Source: Deltaproteobacteria bacterium (GTDB taxonomy: Bacteria > Desulfobacterota > Desulfobacteria > Desulfobacterales > ETH-SRB1). Taken from it: a stretch of DNA of 7,503 nt. Where the stretch lies: contig DAOURZ010000057.1 in assembly GCA_030627475.1 (NCBI GenBank), forward strand, positions 1 through 7,503, in the 5' to 3' direction. Shown piece by piece: positions 1 to 6,821 of this stretch. The notes beneath the pieces are model-generated. The model did not search any database, was not told the origin of the DNA, and was given only the letters and a program-made list of their open reading frames with translations. Position 1 is the stretch's first letter; each line of letters starts with the position of its first letter. Position numbers and translations under genes: made by a program.

Positions 1-20
1 CCCCATGGGGTTGCCCCTAC
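1..20. repeat. Partial GTAGGGGCAACCCC palindromic repeat at window edge
   Basis: On the minus strand this reads GTAGGGGCAACCCCATGGGG. It is G-rich, then C-rich, and contains the self-complementary CCCCATGGGG, quite unlike the AT-rich surroundings. It begins 16 bp after the secD stop codon. Sequences of the form GTAGGGGCAACCCC followed by a complementary arm are familiar intergenic palindromes in many bacterial genomes. Here only one arm is visible because the window ends, so the second arm (GGGGTTGCCCCTAC-like) is predicted, not seen. Confidence 0.4.
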
Positions 21-36
21 GTTATTGATTTTTTAT

Positions 37-1614
37 TTATATGCTTATGCTTTTAATTTTTCTGTTTATCAGGAGATAATCAAAAACAAGCCTGGTAAAA
101 ATAAGCGCTGTAAACAGGCTTGCCAAGACGCCAAGACTCAGTGTTACTGCAAAACCTTTTATCGGCCCTGTTCCAAACTGAAACAGAACAAGAGCTGCGA
201 TAAGAGTTGTTACGTTTGCGTCAAGAATAGTAAGAATAGCTTTACTATAGCCTGCATTTACGGCAGCTCTCTGAGTTTTGCCCAAATTCATTTCTTCTCT
301 GATACGTTCAAATATCAAAACATTGGCATCAACCGCCATTCCTATAGTTAATATGATTCCTGCAATACCCGGAAGAGTTAAGGTAGCCTGAAATGCCGCG
401 AGTCCTCCGGCAATCAGAACAATGTTAAGAATAAGCGCAATGTTTGCTATAAGACCTGAAACCTTATAATATACAAGCATAAAAAGAATAACGAGTATGC
501 CCCCAATGTATATGGAGATAAGTCCTTTTTGTATTGAATCAGCTCCAAGAGAGGGACCTACAGTTCGTTCCTCAATGATTTTAACCGGAGCAGGCAGAGC
601 TCCAGCCCGAAGAACAATTGCAAGGTCATGCGCTTCTTCTGTTGTAAAATTTCCTGTAATGCGTGCTTCGCCGCCACTAATTTTTTCCTGAATAACAGGT
701 GCGGAATAGACTTTATTATCCAGAACTATTGCAAGTCGTTTTTTTACATTTTCTTCTGTTATTTTTTCGAAAAGTCTGGCACCTTTTTTATCAAAAGTAA
801 TGGAAACATATGGCTCATTAAACTGGGAGTCTATGTGTACCCTCGCATCCGTCAGGTATTCACCGGTTAGAAGAGTCCGTTTTTTTACAAGATAGGGAGA
901 CCTTATAGTACGTTCTACCGCCGTGTCCTCATTGTCCTGATAAAGAAGTTCACTGCCTGCCGGTATATCCCCTTTTAAAGCAGCATCCAGGTTATGGGTT
1001 TCATCCAGCAATTTAAATTCCAGCAGAGCTGTTTTACCAATTAACCCTTTTGCTCTTTGTGTATCTTTGATGCCCGGAAGCTGTATAAGAATTCGTTGTT
1101 CACCCTGGCGACGTATATCCGGCTCATTTACGCCAAACTGATCAATACGATTTCTTATGGTCTCAAGCGCCTGTTCAGCCGCCAGTTTTTTTATATGATG
1201 AGTTTCATCTTCCGGCAAATTCAATATCATGGTAAGTATTTCATGATCAGTTGATTTTGAAAGAACTCGTAAATCATTAAGTTCATTATCCAGTAATTTA
1301 TCAAAACTCAGGATATTTTTATCGCCGCGTATTTTAAGGGATATTTTGGTGTTTTCTATCCTGTCTATTCCAACGTATCTTATATTTTTTTTCTTTAAAA
1401 GACTGCGGAGTTCATAAGTCATACGTTCTATTGTACTTTCAACTGATTTTTCAGTATCAACCTCAAGTACAAGGTGCATTCCTCCCTGAAGATCTAATCC
1501 AAGATTTATCTTCTTATGAGGCCACCAATTTTGATTTATTGCAGGAAGAATATAAATGATTGCAGTTATAATAACCGCAAAGACTATAATTGCTCGCCAT
1601 GAAAAATTCTTCAA
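37..1614 (-). CDS. secD: Protein translocase subunit SecD
   Basis: Inner-membrane subunit of the SecDF complex. It works with SecYEG and uses the proton gradient to help pull secreted proteins through and release them on the periplasmic side. The 525-residue product has the family layout: an N-terminal membrane helix (about 7-25), the GLDLQGG motif (39-45), a large periplasmic region with FGVNEPD (160-166) and LPGIKDT (179-185), then LRAGALPAP (335-343) and ERTVGPSLG (349-357). A C-terminal bundle of about five helices (363-512) contains GMAVDANVLIFERIREE (425-441), whose acidic residue is linked to proton use. The start is TTG at 1614, chosen because GAAGGGA lies 8 nt upstream (1623-1629) and no better in-frame start is seen. 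Length is normal for a separate SecD, not a SecDF fusion. It lies downstream of yajC, the usual order, but with a 239-bp repeat-bearing gap; secF is not in the window. Confidence 0.97.
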   Translation of the reverse strand: MKNFSWRAIIVFAVIITAIIYILPAINQNWWPHKKINLGLDLQGGMHLVLEVDTEKSVESTIERMTYELRSLLKKKNIRYVGIDRIENTKISLKIRGDKNILSFDKLLDNELNDLRVLSKSTDHEILTMILNLPEDETHHIKKLAAEQALETIRNRIDQFGVNEPDIRRQGEQRILIQLPGIKDTQRAKGLIGKTALLEFKLLDETHNLDAALKGDIPAGSELLYQDNEDTAVERTIRSPYLVKKRTLLTGEYLTDARVHIDSQFNEPYVSITFDKKGARLFEKITEENVKKRLAIVLDNKVYSAPVIQEKISGGEARITGNFTTEEAHDLAIVLRAGALPAPVKIIEERTVGPSLGADSIQKGLISIYIGGILVILFMLVYYKVSGLIANIALILNIVLIAGGLAAFQATLTLPGIAGIILTIGMAVDANVLIFERIREEMNLGKTQRAAVNAGYSKAILTILDANVTTLIAALVLFQFGTGPIKGFAVTLSLGVLASLFTALIFTRLVFDYLLINRKIKSISI

Positions 1615-1622
1615 TTGGACAT

Positions 1623-1629
1623 TCCCTTC
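1623..1629 (-). promoter_or_regulatory. Ribosome binding site setting the TTG start of secD
   Basis: GAAGGGA on the minus strand ends 8 nt before TTG at 1614. It supports a TTG start whose frame opens M-K-N-F-S-W, directly before the first membrane helix. An ATG lies between the site and the TTG but is out of frame and meets TGA after three codons. Confidence 0.6.
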
Positions 1630-1638
1630 AAGTAAGTA

Positions 1639-1776
1639 GTGCCCGAACGAAAATCAGAAAATTTTTCAAGTTCAAGGAAGACATAAATTTTAACCGCAGG
1701 AATACATGAGGTATTTTGAGGATTAAAATTTGCGCTTGACGCAGAAATTGAAAAACGGCAATTTTCGTTCAAACAC
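1639..1776. repeat. MITE-like inverted-repeat element, family 1, full copy
   Basis: A 138-bp non-coding element between yajC and secD. Its ends match in inverted orientation: GTGCCCGAACGAAAAT on the left, and GTGTTTGAACGAAAAT when the right end is read on the other strand. The similarity continues inward for about 55 bp on each side, with a shared ...CAAATTTTAAT/...TAAATTTTAAC stretch. The centre is a small hairpin, AATAC-ATGAG-GTATT (1701-1715). The whole unit could fold into one long imperfect stem. The left half and centre recur inverted at 4253-4335, which shows that this is a dispersed repeat. It contains no ORF. Bases like CAAGTA occur on both flanks (about 1629-1638 and 1777-1782), but a clean target duplication is not clear. 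Confidence 0.7.
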
Positions 1777-1853
1777 CAAGTAGCTAAAAGAATTAAAAAT
1801 ATTTACCATTTAGTGCCAGGAAACTCTCAGCACCTTTAAGCATTCGGGCTACC

Positions 1854-2204
1854 TTAACCAGCCTTTTTCTCAACAGATGGCTGGGATTGGGAAGCTTGAT
1901 TTAGCGCAGCTATATTTCCGCGATTTATTTTTATTCGAACTTTATCTGATATTTCCACTGTTAATACGGTATCATCTGTACTTGTAATTCTTCCATGAAT
2001 ACCACCACTTGTTACTACGCGGTCACCTTTTTTCAGAGTACTTATCATTTCACGATGTTCTTTGGTTTTTTTCTGTTGTGGCCGGATAAGCAGAAAATAG
2101 AATATGGCGAACATAATAATCAGTGGAATAAATGCTGTAAATCCACCTGACTGTGCTCCGCCTGCTGCTCCGCCCTGACCCATTGCAAATGCTATACTAA
2201 TCAC
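1854..2204 (-). CDS. yajC: Sec translocon accessory protein YajC
   Basis: Small inner-membrane protein that associates with SecDF and the Sec translocon; it is usually not essential. The 116-residue product starts with a Gly/Ala-rich stretch (MGQGGAAGGAQSGG). A single membrane helix follows (FIPLIIMFAIFYFLLI) and leads into the family signature YFLLIRPQQKK. The cytoplasmic part includes KGDRVVTSGGIHGRI and the beta-rich TVEISDKVRIKINRGNIAAL. The GTG at 2204 is preferred because GGAGG (2211-2215) lies 6 nt upstream; the in-frame TTG at 2210 would touch that site directly and is implausible. It follows the lipoprotein gene by 43 nt, so co-transcription is likely. In many bacteria tgt precedes yajC; here it does not. 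Confidence 0.95.
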   Translation of the reverse strand: MISIAFAMGQGGAAGGAQSGGFTAFIPLIIMFAIFYFLLIRPQQKKTKEHREMISTLKKGDRVVTSGGIHGRITSTDDTVLTVEISDKVRIKINRGNIAALNQASQSQPSVEKKAG

Positions 2205-2210
2205 AATCAA

Positions 2211-2215
2211 CCTCC
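2211..2215 (-). promoter_or_regulatory. Ribosome binding site deciding the GTG start of yajC
   Basis: GGAGG on the minus strand lies 6 nt before GTG at 2204 and 0 nt before the in-frame TTG at 2210. Normal spacing therefore selects the GTG, which shortens the longest possible reading by two residues. Confidence 0.7.
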
Positions 2216-2247
2216 ATGTTTAAATTAACCTCAGTTATTGATATGTT

Positions 2248-2889
2248 TTAATCGTTCCAAACCATTTCAGTAGTTCCTCTCACACTTGTAATTACAATTT
2301 TTATATTTGAACAGGTACCATCAATTATATTTTTGTCGGTTTCAGACAACTTTACAGGAAATCTGACAAGATAAATTGATTCCCAGGTATTAATATATGG
2401 GAAAAAGTGAATAATTACTGCATCAATCTTTTTAATTTTCCTTATTTCAAGCGGTATTATCTTTTTTTCATTGCCCGCTTTAAGATATATTTTCCATATG
2501 GAGTTTTTTTTATTAAAATCATTCCATTCTTTATCCGGTACATATGCAGCCATTATAAAATCGTTGTATGTTAAAGAAGCTTCTTTTTGATCTTTTATAA
2601 GTTTTTCCTTTTCTTTGCTGCCAAGCTTATAAGTTCTGGCATATTCATTTGCGTAGGCATCTCTGTATTCAGGCGTTTTGAAAGTAACTGAAGCCATCAG
2701 CTCAAGATCAAGACCTCTATATATGGGAGCTTCACGCGTCCATTTCATTAGTACTGCTTTGTAAGCGCTTCCCTGGTACGGATCAGATGATGCTTCAAAT
2801 TGCTTGACTGATGAGACGAGCTGACATCCCTGACATGCTGCAAGAATAAATATCAGCAAAATACTTTTAAAAAAATAGTTAGTTTTCAT
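2248..2889 (-). CDS. Putative lipoprotein, function unknown, overlapping purB
   Basis: No function is recognised. Starting at ATG 2889, the product has 213 residues and opens with a lipoprotein-type signal: MKTNYFFK (basic), a hydrophobic core SILLIFIL, then AACQGCQ. LAAC is the likely lipobox; the second Cys is a less likely alternative. The mature part is hydrophilic, rich in Lys and Tyr, with the stretch FKTPEYRDAYANEYARTYKL and a Trp/Lys-rich middle (EWNDFNKKNSIWKIYLK). It looks like a soluble domain held at the periplasmic membrane face. An in-frame start at 2919 would put ten extra residues before the basic signal and lie deeper inside purB, so it is disfavoured. The gene shares 11 nt with the end of purB in another frame (ATGAAAACTAA), which suggests translational coupling because no strong ribosome binding site is visible. 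yajC follows after 43 nt. Confidence 0.8.
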   Translation of the reverse strand: MKTNYFFKSILLIFILAACQGCQLVSSVKQFEASSDPYQGSAYKAVLMKWTREAPIYRGLDLELMASVTFKTPEYRDAYANEYARTYKLGSKEKEKLIKDQKEASLTYNDFIMAAYVPDKEWNDFNKKNSIWKIYLKAGNEKKIIPLEIRKIKKIDAVIIHFFPYINTWESIYLVRFPVKLSETDKNIIDGTCSNIKIVITSVRGTTEMVWND

Positions 2890-4180
2890 GGCCAAATACA
2901 CGGTCAAAAATTGTGCCAATATACTTTAAATGATAGTTAACGTCAAATATCTCTTCAATTTTTTTCTTGTCTAAATGTGCGCATATATTTTTATCTTCTT
3001 TTATCAGCCCTTTGAAAGATTTTTTTTCTTTCCACACACGCATTGCCTGCTTTTGAACCATTACATATGCCTCTTCACGGGTTACCCCCGATTCGGCGAG
3101 TGCAAGAAGTATCTGTTGAGAAAAAACAAGACCATTCAGCATTTGGAGATTCTCTCCCATTTTGTTGGGATAAACAATTAGATTATCAATCAAACCTTTG
3201 AGCCTGTTCAGCATGTAATCAATAAGTATTGTACTGTCAGGGGCAATTATTCTTTCAACAGATGAGTGGCTTATATCTCTTTCATGCCAGAGAGGAATGT
3301 TCTCCAAAGCAGCCATGGCATTAGATCTGACAATCCGTGCGAGGCCGCAAAGATTTTCGGATCCTATCGGATTTCTCTTGTGAGGCATAGCTGAAGAACC
3401 TTTCTGTCCTTTTGAAAAATACTCTTCTGCTTCAAGAACCTCCGTTCTTTGAAGATGCCTGATTTCAATGGCCATCTTTTCGATTGAAGATGCCATGATA
3501 GCGAGTACTGTAAAATATTCGGCATATCGGTCTCGTTGTATGATTTGAGTTGAAGCAGGAGCTGGTTTGAGAGAGAGTTTTTTGCAAACATATGCTTCAA
3601 TTTCAGGTGAAATATTAGCAAAAGTACCTACGGCTCCTGAAAATTGACCGAAACTAATATTTTCGACAGCACGCTCAAATCTTTTTCTGTTGCGTTGCAT
3701 TTCATCATACCAGACTGCTAATTTTAGACCAAAAGTAACAGGTTCTGCATGAATTCCGTGAGATCTTCCGACCATGACGGTATCCCTGTGTTCAAAGGCT
3801 CTTTTTTTAATTATATTTAACAGGTTTTCGCAGTCTTCTATAATAATTTCCCCGGCTTTTTTGAGAAGACAGGCCATGCTTGTATCAAGAACGTCGGAAG
3901 ATGTAAGCCCCATGTGGATGTATCTTGAGTCAGGCCCGACATGCTCAGCAACATTTGTCAGAAAAGCTATTACATCATGTTTGGTCTCAGCTTCTATTTC
4001 TTCTATTCTTTTAACGGAGAACCCGGCTTTTTGCTTTATATTTTTAAACGCTTTTTGGGGAATCATCTTGTTTTGCGCCATGGCTTCACAAGCTAGAATT
4101 TCAACTTTCAGCCATGTATTATACTTGTTTTCATCAGTCCAGATATCGCCCATAATACTTCTTGTATATCGTTTTATCAT
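2879..4180 (-). CDS. purB: Adenylosuccinate lyase
   Basis: Cytoplasmic enzyme with two roles in purine synthesis: it releases fumarate from SAICAR to give AICAR, and from adenylosuccinate to give AMP. The 433-residue length fits the compact B. subtilis-type PurB. Active-site signatures of the fumarase/aspartase superfamily are present: KHDV with His68, GLTSSD (91-96), GRSHGIHAEPVTFG (138-151) with the likely catalytic His141, and the mobile signature loop GSSAMPHKRNPIGSEN (261-276) with its catalytic serine. QRDRYAEY (215-222) is also typical. ATG 4180 gives the usual N-terminus (KRYTRSIMGDIWTDENKY). A GGAG lies about 11 nt upstream, a loose spacing. No other purine gene is nearby. Upstream is a 247-bp gap containing repeats; downstream the lipoprotein gene overlaps its last 11 nt. 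Confidence 0.97.
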   Translation of the reverse strand: MIKRYTRSIMGDIWTDENKYNTWLKVEILACEAMAQNKMIPQKAFKNIKQKAGFSVKRIEEIEAETKHDVIAFLTNVAEHVGPDSRYIHMGLTSSDVLDTSMACLLKKAGEIIIEDCENLLNIIKKRAFEHRDTVMVGRSHGIHAEPVTFGLKLAVWYDEMQRNRKRFERAVENISFGQFSGAVGTFANISPEIEAYVCKKLSLKPAPASTQIIQRDRYAEYFTVLAIMASSIEKMAIEIRHLQRTEVLEAEEYFSKGQKGSSAMPHKRNPIGSENLCGLARIVRSNAMAALENIPLWHERDISHSSVERIIAPDSTILIDYMLNRLKGLIDNLIVYPNKMGENLQMLNGLVFSQQILLALAESGVTREEAYVMVQKQAMRVWKEKKSFKGLIKEDKNICAHLDKKKIEEIFDVNYHLKYIGTIFDRVFGHEN

Positions 4181-4216
4181 TTATTGCTTTGCTCCACTCG
4201 TAGTCTATTCTTCGGT

Positions 4217-4235
4217 AGTTATTTCGTTCACGTTC
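4217..4235 (-). repeat. Single arm of repeat family 2
   Basis: The plus strand reads AGTTATTTCGTTCACGTTC. Its reverse complement, GAACGTGAACGAAATAACT, matches GAACGTGGACGAAATAACT at 7472-7490 at all but one base. It lies just upstream of purB and is oriented opposite to the hairpin arm at 4336-4361, so the two bracket the family 1 half copy between them. Confidence 0.5.
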
Positions 4236-4252
4236 ACTATCTATACCACCAG

Positions 4253-4335
4253 CCTCAAAACACCCCATGTATTTCTGTGGTTAAAATTTGCGCCTTCCTT
4301 GAACTTGAAAAACAATTATAGTTTTCGTTCGGGCA
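4253..4335 (-). repeat. Family 1 repeat, inverted half copy
   Basis: This 83-bp stretch matches the reverse complement of 1640-1721, the centre and left arm of the MITE-like element, at roughly 80-85% identity by eye. Shared blocks include GGTTAAAATTT, CTTCCTTGAACTTGAAAAA and TTTTCGTTCGGGCA. The second terminal arm expected upstream of CCTCAAAA (before 4253) is absent. It is therefore a truncated or solo-arm copy, and it runs directly into the hairpin of family 2. Confidence 0.7.
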
Positions 4336-4393
4336 ATATTTAGGAACGGGGTTTAAATAACAGGAAAGTTATTTAACCCCCGTTCCTAAATAT
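4336..4393. repeat. Near-perfect hairpin of repeat family 2
   Basis: The left arm 4336-4361 (ATATTTAGGAACGGGG then TTTAAATAAC) and right arm 4368-4393 are reverse complements over 26 bp with one mismatch, separated by the 6-nt loop AGGAAA. The gap between the LysM-like gene and purB holds it, so it could act as a transcription barrier or processing signal for either gene. Neither strand has the T-run of a classical Rho-independent terminator. The arms resemble 4217-4235, 7221-7243 and 7469-7490, so it is better seen as a palindromic dispersed repeat. Confidence 0.75.
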
Positions 4394-4427
4394 ATTTTGA
4401 TCACCCGTGCACTATTATCTTATTCCG

Positions 4428-5189
4428 TTACTGATCAATATGTATCCAGAGAGTTTCTCCGTCAAACTGGATACGGCTTGTATTATTATAATCAATCCTG
4501 TCCAAAAAAGCAAAAATTTGATCCATATTATAAACGACTACTTTGCTTACAGGATATATCAGATTAAGATTTGAAGTTATTTTACGTTCTTTGATGTTAT
4601 AAATGGTAACAATTTTTTCGGAAAATTTTAAAATTTTGCCGATTCCTGAACTAAAGCCCTTTTTGTTCGGCTCGTCGGCAAGTGGGGCAAGATCAATCTC
4701 CTTATGATCAAAGTAATCTTTTAAAAACTTAAAGTGTATATTCCAGATGTTGTCTTCAGGTTTGACCACATATATTCCAAATACTCTTATTTTATCATCC
4801 GGCAGGTTCAGCAAACCTATTTCCTTTTCAACAATATCACCGCTTTTAATATATATCTTGTCCAGAATTTCCTGCATTGGAATTGTCGAATCACCTATTT
4901 TAAGTGATTCATTAGATTTTACAATAATATCAATACTTTTTTCTACCCCATATTTTATTTTACGCTTTTGGGTAAGTGCTTGAAGGTCTTTATCCTTTTC
5001 CAGTTTGTTGTAATCTATTACAGCCCTGGATTTTATAGGAACATGAACTTTTCCCGACAAGTTTTTTTCAACAGGCACGGTTGCTTTCCGCATTAAAAAC
5101 AAGCCTGCTACAACTATTACAGCAGAAATGGTACAAATTATGACAATAATGGCAATCTTGTTTGATTTAATTATATTTTTTTTATGCAT
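4428..5189 (-). CDS. Membrane-anchored protein with divergent LysM-like motif, function unknown
   Basis: A 253-residue protein not assigned to a named gene. A basic N-terminus (MHKKNIIKSNK) and one strong hydrophobic segment (about 12-33) suggest an uncleaved anchor with the rest outside the cytoplasm. Near 136-151, VFGIYVVKPEDNIWNI resembles the start of a LysM peptidoglycan-binding module (typically Y-V-V-x-x-G-D-x-L-W-x-I), with Glu where Gly is usual. The usual closing pattern may be NLIYPVSKVVVYN (209-221), which would place about 40 extra residues inside the module. This is similarity by eye, not a confirmed domain. GGTGGA (5196-5201), 6 nt upstream, supports ATG 5189. It lies 67 nt after rng on the same strand and may share its transcript; a strong hairpin follows its stop. 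Confidence 0.75.
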   Translation of the reverse strand: MHKKNIIKSNKIAIIVIICTISAVIVVAGLFLMRKATVPVEKNLSGKVHVPIKSRAVIDYNKLEKDKDLQALTQKRKIKYGVEKSIDIIVKSNESLKIGDSTIPMQEILDKIYIKSGDIVEKEIGLLNLPDDKIRVFGIYVVKPEDNIWNIHFKFLKDYFDHKEIDLAPLADEPNKKGFSSGIGKILKFSEKIVTIYNIKERKITSNLNLIYPVSKVVVYNMDQIFAFLDRIDYNNTSRIQFDGETLWIHIDQ

Positions 5190-5256
5190 AATTTTTCCAC
5201 CATAAAATAATAATTAAGATACTAATGATCAATAAAGAGTATTGATTTAAGGAAGG

Positions 5257-6720
5257 CTATTTTGAACTGATAATCTTGCTGTCTCCGAAAAGCAAGGCAC
5301 TGTCGCCTTTGATTGATATTGAAAGATTGCGCCTTAACTCAAGATCAATTATTTCTTTTCTTTTATTATTCAGAAGATAATCAGCCACCTCAACATGGAC
5401 TATGCCGGTTACTTTTGGACTTTCTTCTTTTAAAGTTTCGATGCTGAGTTTTCTCAAGAAAGCAAGAGCCAAAGTTTCGGGAGATGGGGTCATACCTTTT
5501 CCATGGCAATATTTGCAAGCTTCAAAACCGCTGTATCTAATAGATGGTCTGATCCGCTGCCTCGACATTTCCAGCAATCCAAACTTGGAAATTTTTCCGA
5601 CTTTTGTTTTTGCCTTATCTATCTTTAGATGGTTTTTCAACGTCCCTTCTACTTCCGATTTGTGCTTTTGGTCTCTCATATCAATGAAATCCAACACAAC
5701 AAGACCGCCCATATCCCGCAAACGCAGTTGACGGGCAATTTCTTCGGCTGCCTCAATGTTGGTCTGCAAGGCAGTTGCCTCAATAGATTTTTTTTTGGTT
5801 GCCTTGCCTGAATTAACATCAATAGCGACTAAAGCTTCGGTTTGTTCTATTACAATTGATCCACCTGATTTCAGGTTAACTCTGTTTTTATATATAGAAG
5901 CAATCTGATCTTCAAGCTGGTATTTTGTAAATATAGGTTTTTCACCCTTATATAATTTAACAATTTGGGTATGCTTGGGAGATATGATTTTAATAAAATC
6001 TTTAACTTCATTGTAAACCGAGACGTTATCAATAAGAATTTCATTAATATCTGTCGTAAAATAGTCCCTCATGGATCTTAAAACAAGATTTCGTTCTTTA
6101 AAAAGAAGCGCTGGAGCTTTTTCCTTTATTATCTGACTTTTAATATTTTTCCATAGCCTGAAAAGATAATTCAAATCTTTAGAAAGTTTTGTTTTTGTAC
6201 AATTTATTCCGGCAGTTCTTACAATAAGCCCACATCCTTCAGGGATATTAAGTTCGGATACAATTTTTTTCAGACGATTCCGTTCATCTTCATTGTCTAT
6301 TTTTCGTGAAATCCCCCGCTGTTCACTTCCCGGCATAAAAACCAGAAACCTTCCGGGAAGAGATATAAATGTTGTAAGCATGGCTCCCTTTTTCATGAAG
6401 GGATCTTTTATTACTTGTACAATCAGTTCCTGCTCTTTTTTAACGATATTTGCGATGGAAGCTCCTCCGGTATAATTATCCTGGAAGTAATCGCTGTGGA
6501 TTTCATTCTTCTGAAGAAATCCATGTCGTTCTGCTCCATAATCAACAAATGAGGCCTGGAGACCAGGCTCAACGCGAGAAATTACCGCTTTATATATGTT
6601 ACCACGTGTAATTTTTTTTGAGGCACTTTCGATATGAAATTCTTCAAGTTTAGTATCAACTACTTTTGCAATTCTGCATTCTTCAGGATCTATTGCATTT
6701 ATCAGAACCTTGCTAATCAT
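5257..6720 (-). CDS. rng: Ribonuclease G (RNase E/G family endoribonuclease)
   Basis: Cytoplasmic single-strand endoribonuclease that matures 16S rRNA 5' ends and takes part in mRNA turnover. The 487 residues match RNase G (E. coli 489), with no long C-terminal degradosome scaffold as in RNase E. In order: an N-terminal strand region, an S1 RNA-binding domain (about 35-120, with GNIYKAVISRVEPGLQASFV and YGAERHGFL), a 5'-sensor/RNase H-like region, and the DNase I-like catalytic core. The two metal-binding aspartates fall at Asp301 (AIDVNSGKAT) and Asp344 (VVLDFIDM), 43 residues apart as in E. coli RNase E. RQLRLRDMGG precedes the second. The Zn-link cysteines are Cys402 and Cys405 (CKYCHGKG), needed for dimer pairing. 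ATG 6720 gives the expected N-terminus (MISKVLINA); AAGGAT lies upstream at a long spacing of about 11 nt. Confidence 0.95.
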   Translation of the reverse strand: MISKVLINAIDPEECRIAKVVDTKLEEFHIESASKKITRGNIYKAVISRVEPGLQASFVDYGAERHGFLQKNEIHSDYFQDNYTGGASIANIVKKEQELIVQVIKDPFMKKGAMLTTFISLPGRFLVFMPGSEQRGISRKIDNEDERNRLKKIVSELNIPEGCGLIVRTAGINCTKTKLSKDLNYLFRLWKNIKSQIIKEKAPALLFKERNLVLRSMRDYFTTDINEILIDNVSVYNEVKDFIKIISPKHTQIVKLYKGEKPIFTKYQLEDQIASIYKNRVNLKSGGSIVIEQTEALVAIDVNSGKATKKKSIEATALQTNIEAAEEIARQLRLRDMGGLVVLDFIDMRDQKHKSEVEGTLKNHLKIDKAKTKVGKISKFGLLEMSRQRIRPSIRYSGFEACKYCHGKGMTPSPETLALAFLRKLSIETLKEESPKVTGIVHVEVADYLLNNKRKEIIDLELRRNLSISIKGDSALLFGDSKIISSK

Positions 6721-6784
6721 ATATAATTTTTATCCTTAACTTTAGGCATTCTATGCACGTTCTTTATTAAGTAAACAATGGAAA

Positions 6785-6813
6785 TTTATATTATTAAGTT
6801 ACTTATGTCCCAA
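6785..6813 (-). promoter_or_regulatory. Candidate sigma-70-type promoter for rng
   Basis: On the minus strand TTGGGA (6808-6813) and TATAAA (6785-6790) are separated by exactly 17 bp. The -10 has 5 of 6 consensus bases; the -35 is weaker. Initiation would fall near 6778, giving a leader of about 58 nt before rng. The region is AT-rich, so a chance match is possible. Confidence 0.35.
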
Positions 6814-6821
6814 GTCCTGCC

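Noticed and set aside
1639..1776. A CRISPR-like repeat or tRNA-like fold in the secD-yajC gap.
   Set aside because: Only one inverted pair, with no regular direct repeats and spacers, and no cloverleaf with a conserved T-loop.
4236..4256. A TATAGA box upstream of purB as a promoter -10.
   Set aside because: No acceptable -35 at 16-18 bp; not separable from background AT-richness.
3774..4343. A 189-codon plus-strand ORF opposite purB.
   Set aside because: It lies antisense to the strongly supported purB and continues through repeat sequence; Cys/Ser/Phe-rich wording is typical of an antisense shadow frame.
4336..4393. Classical Rho-independent terminator for the LysM-like gene.
   Set aside because: The stem is strong but neither strand has a following T-run, and the arms recur elsewhere, so a dispersed repeat is the better label; some termination is still possible.
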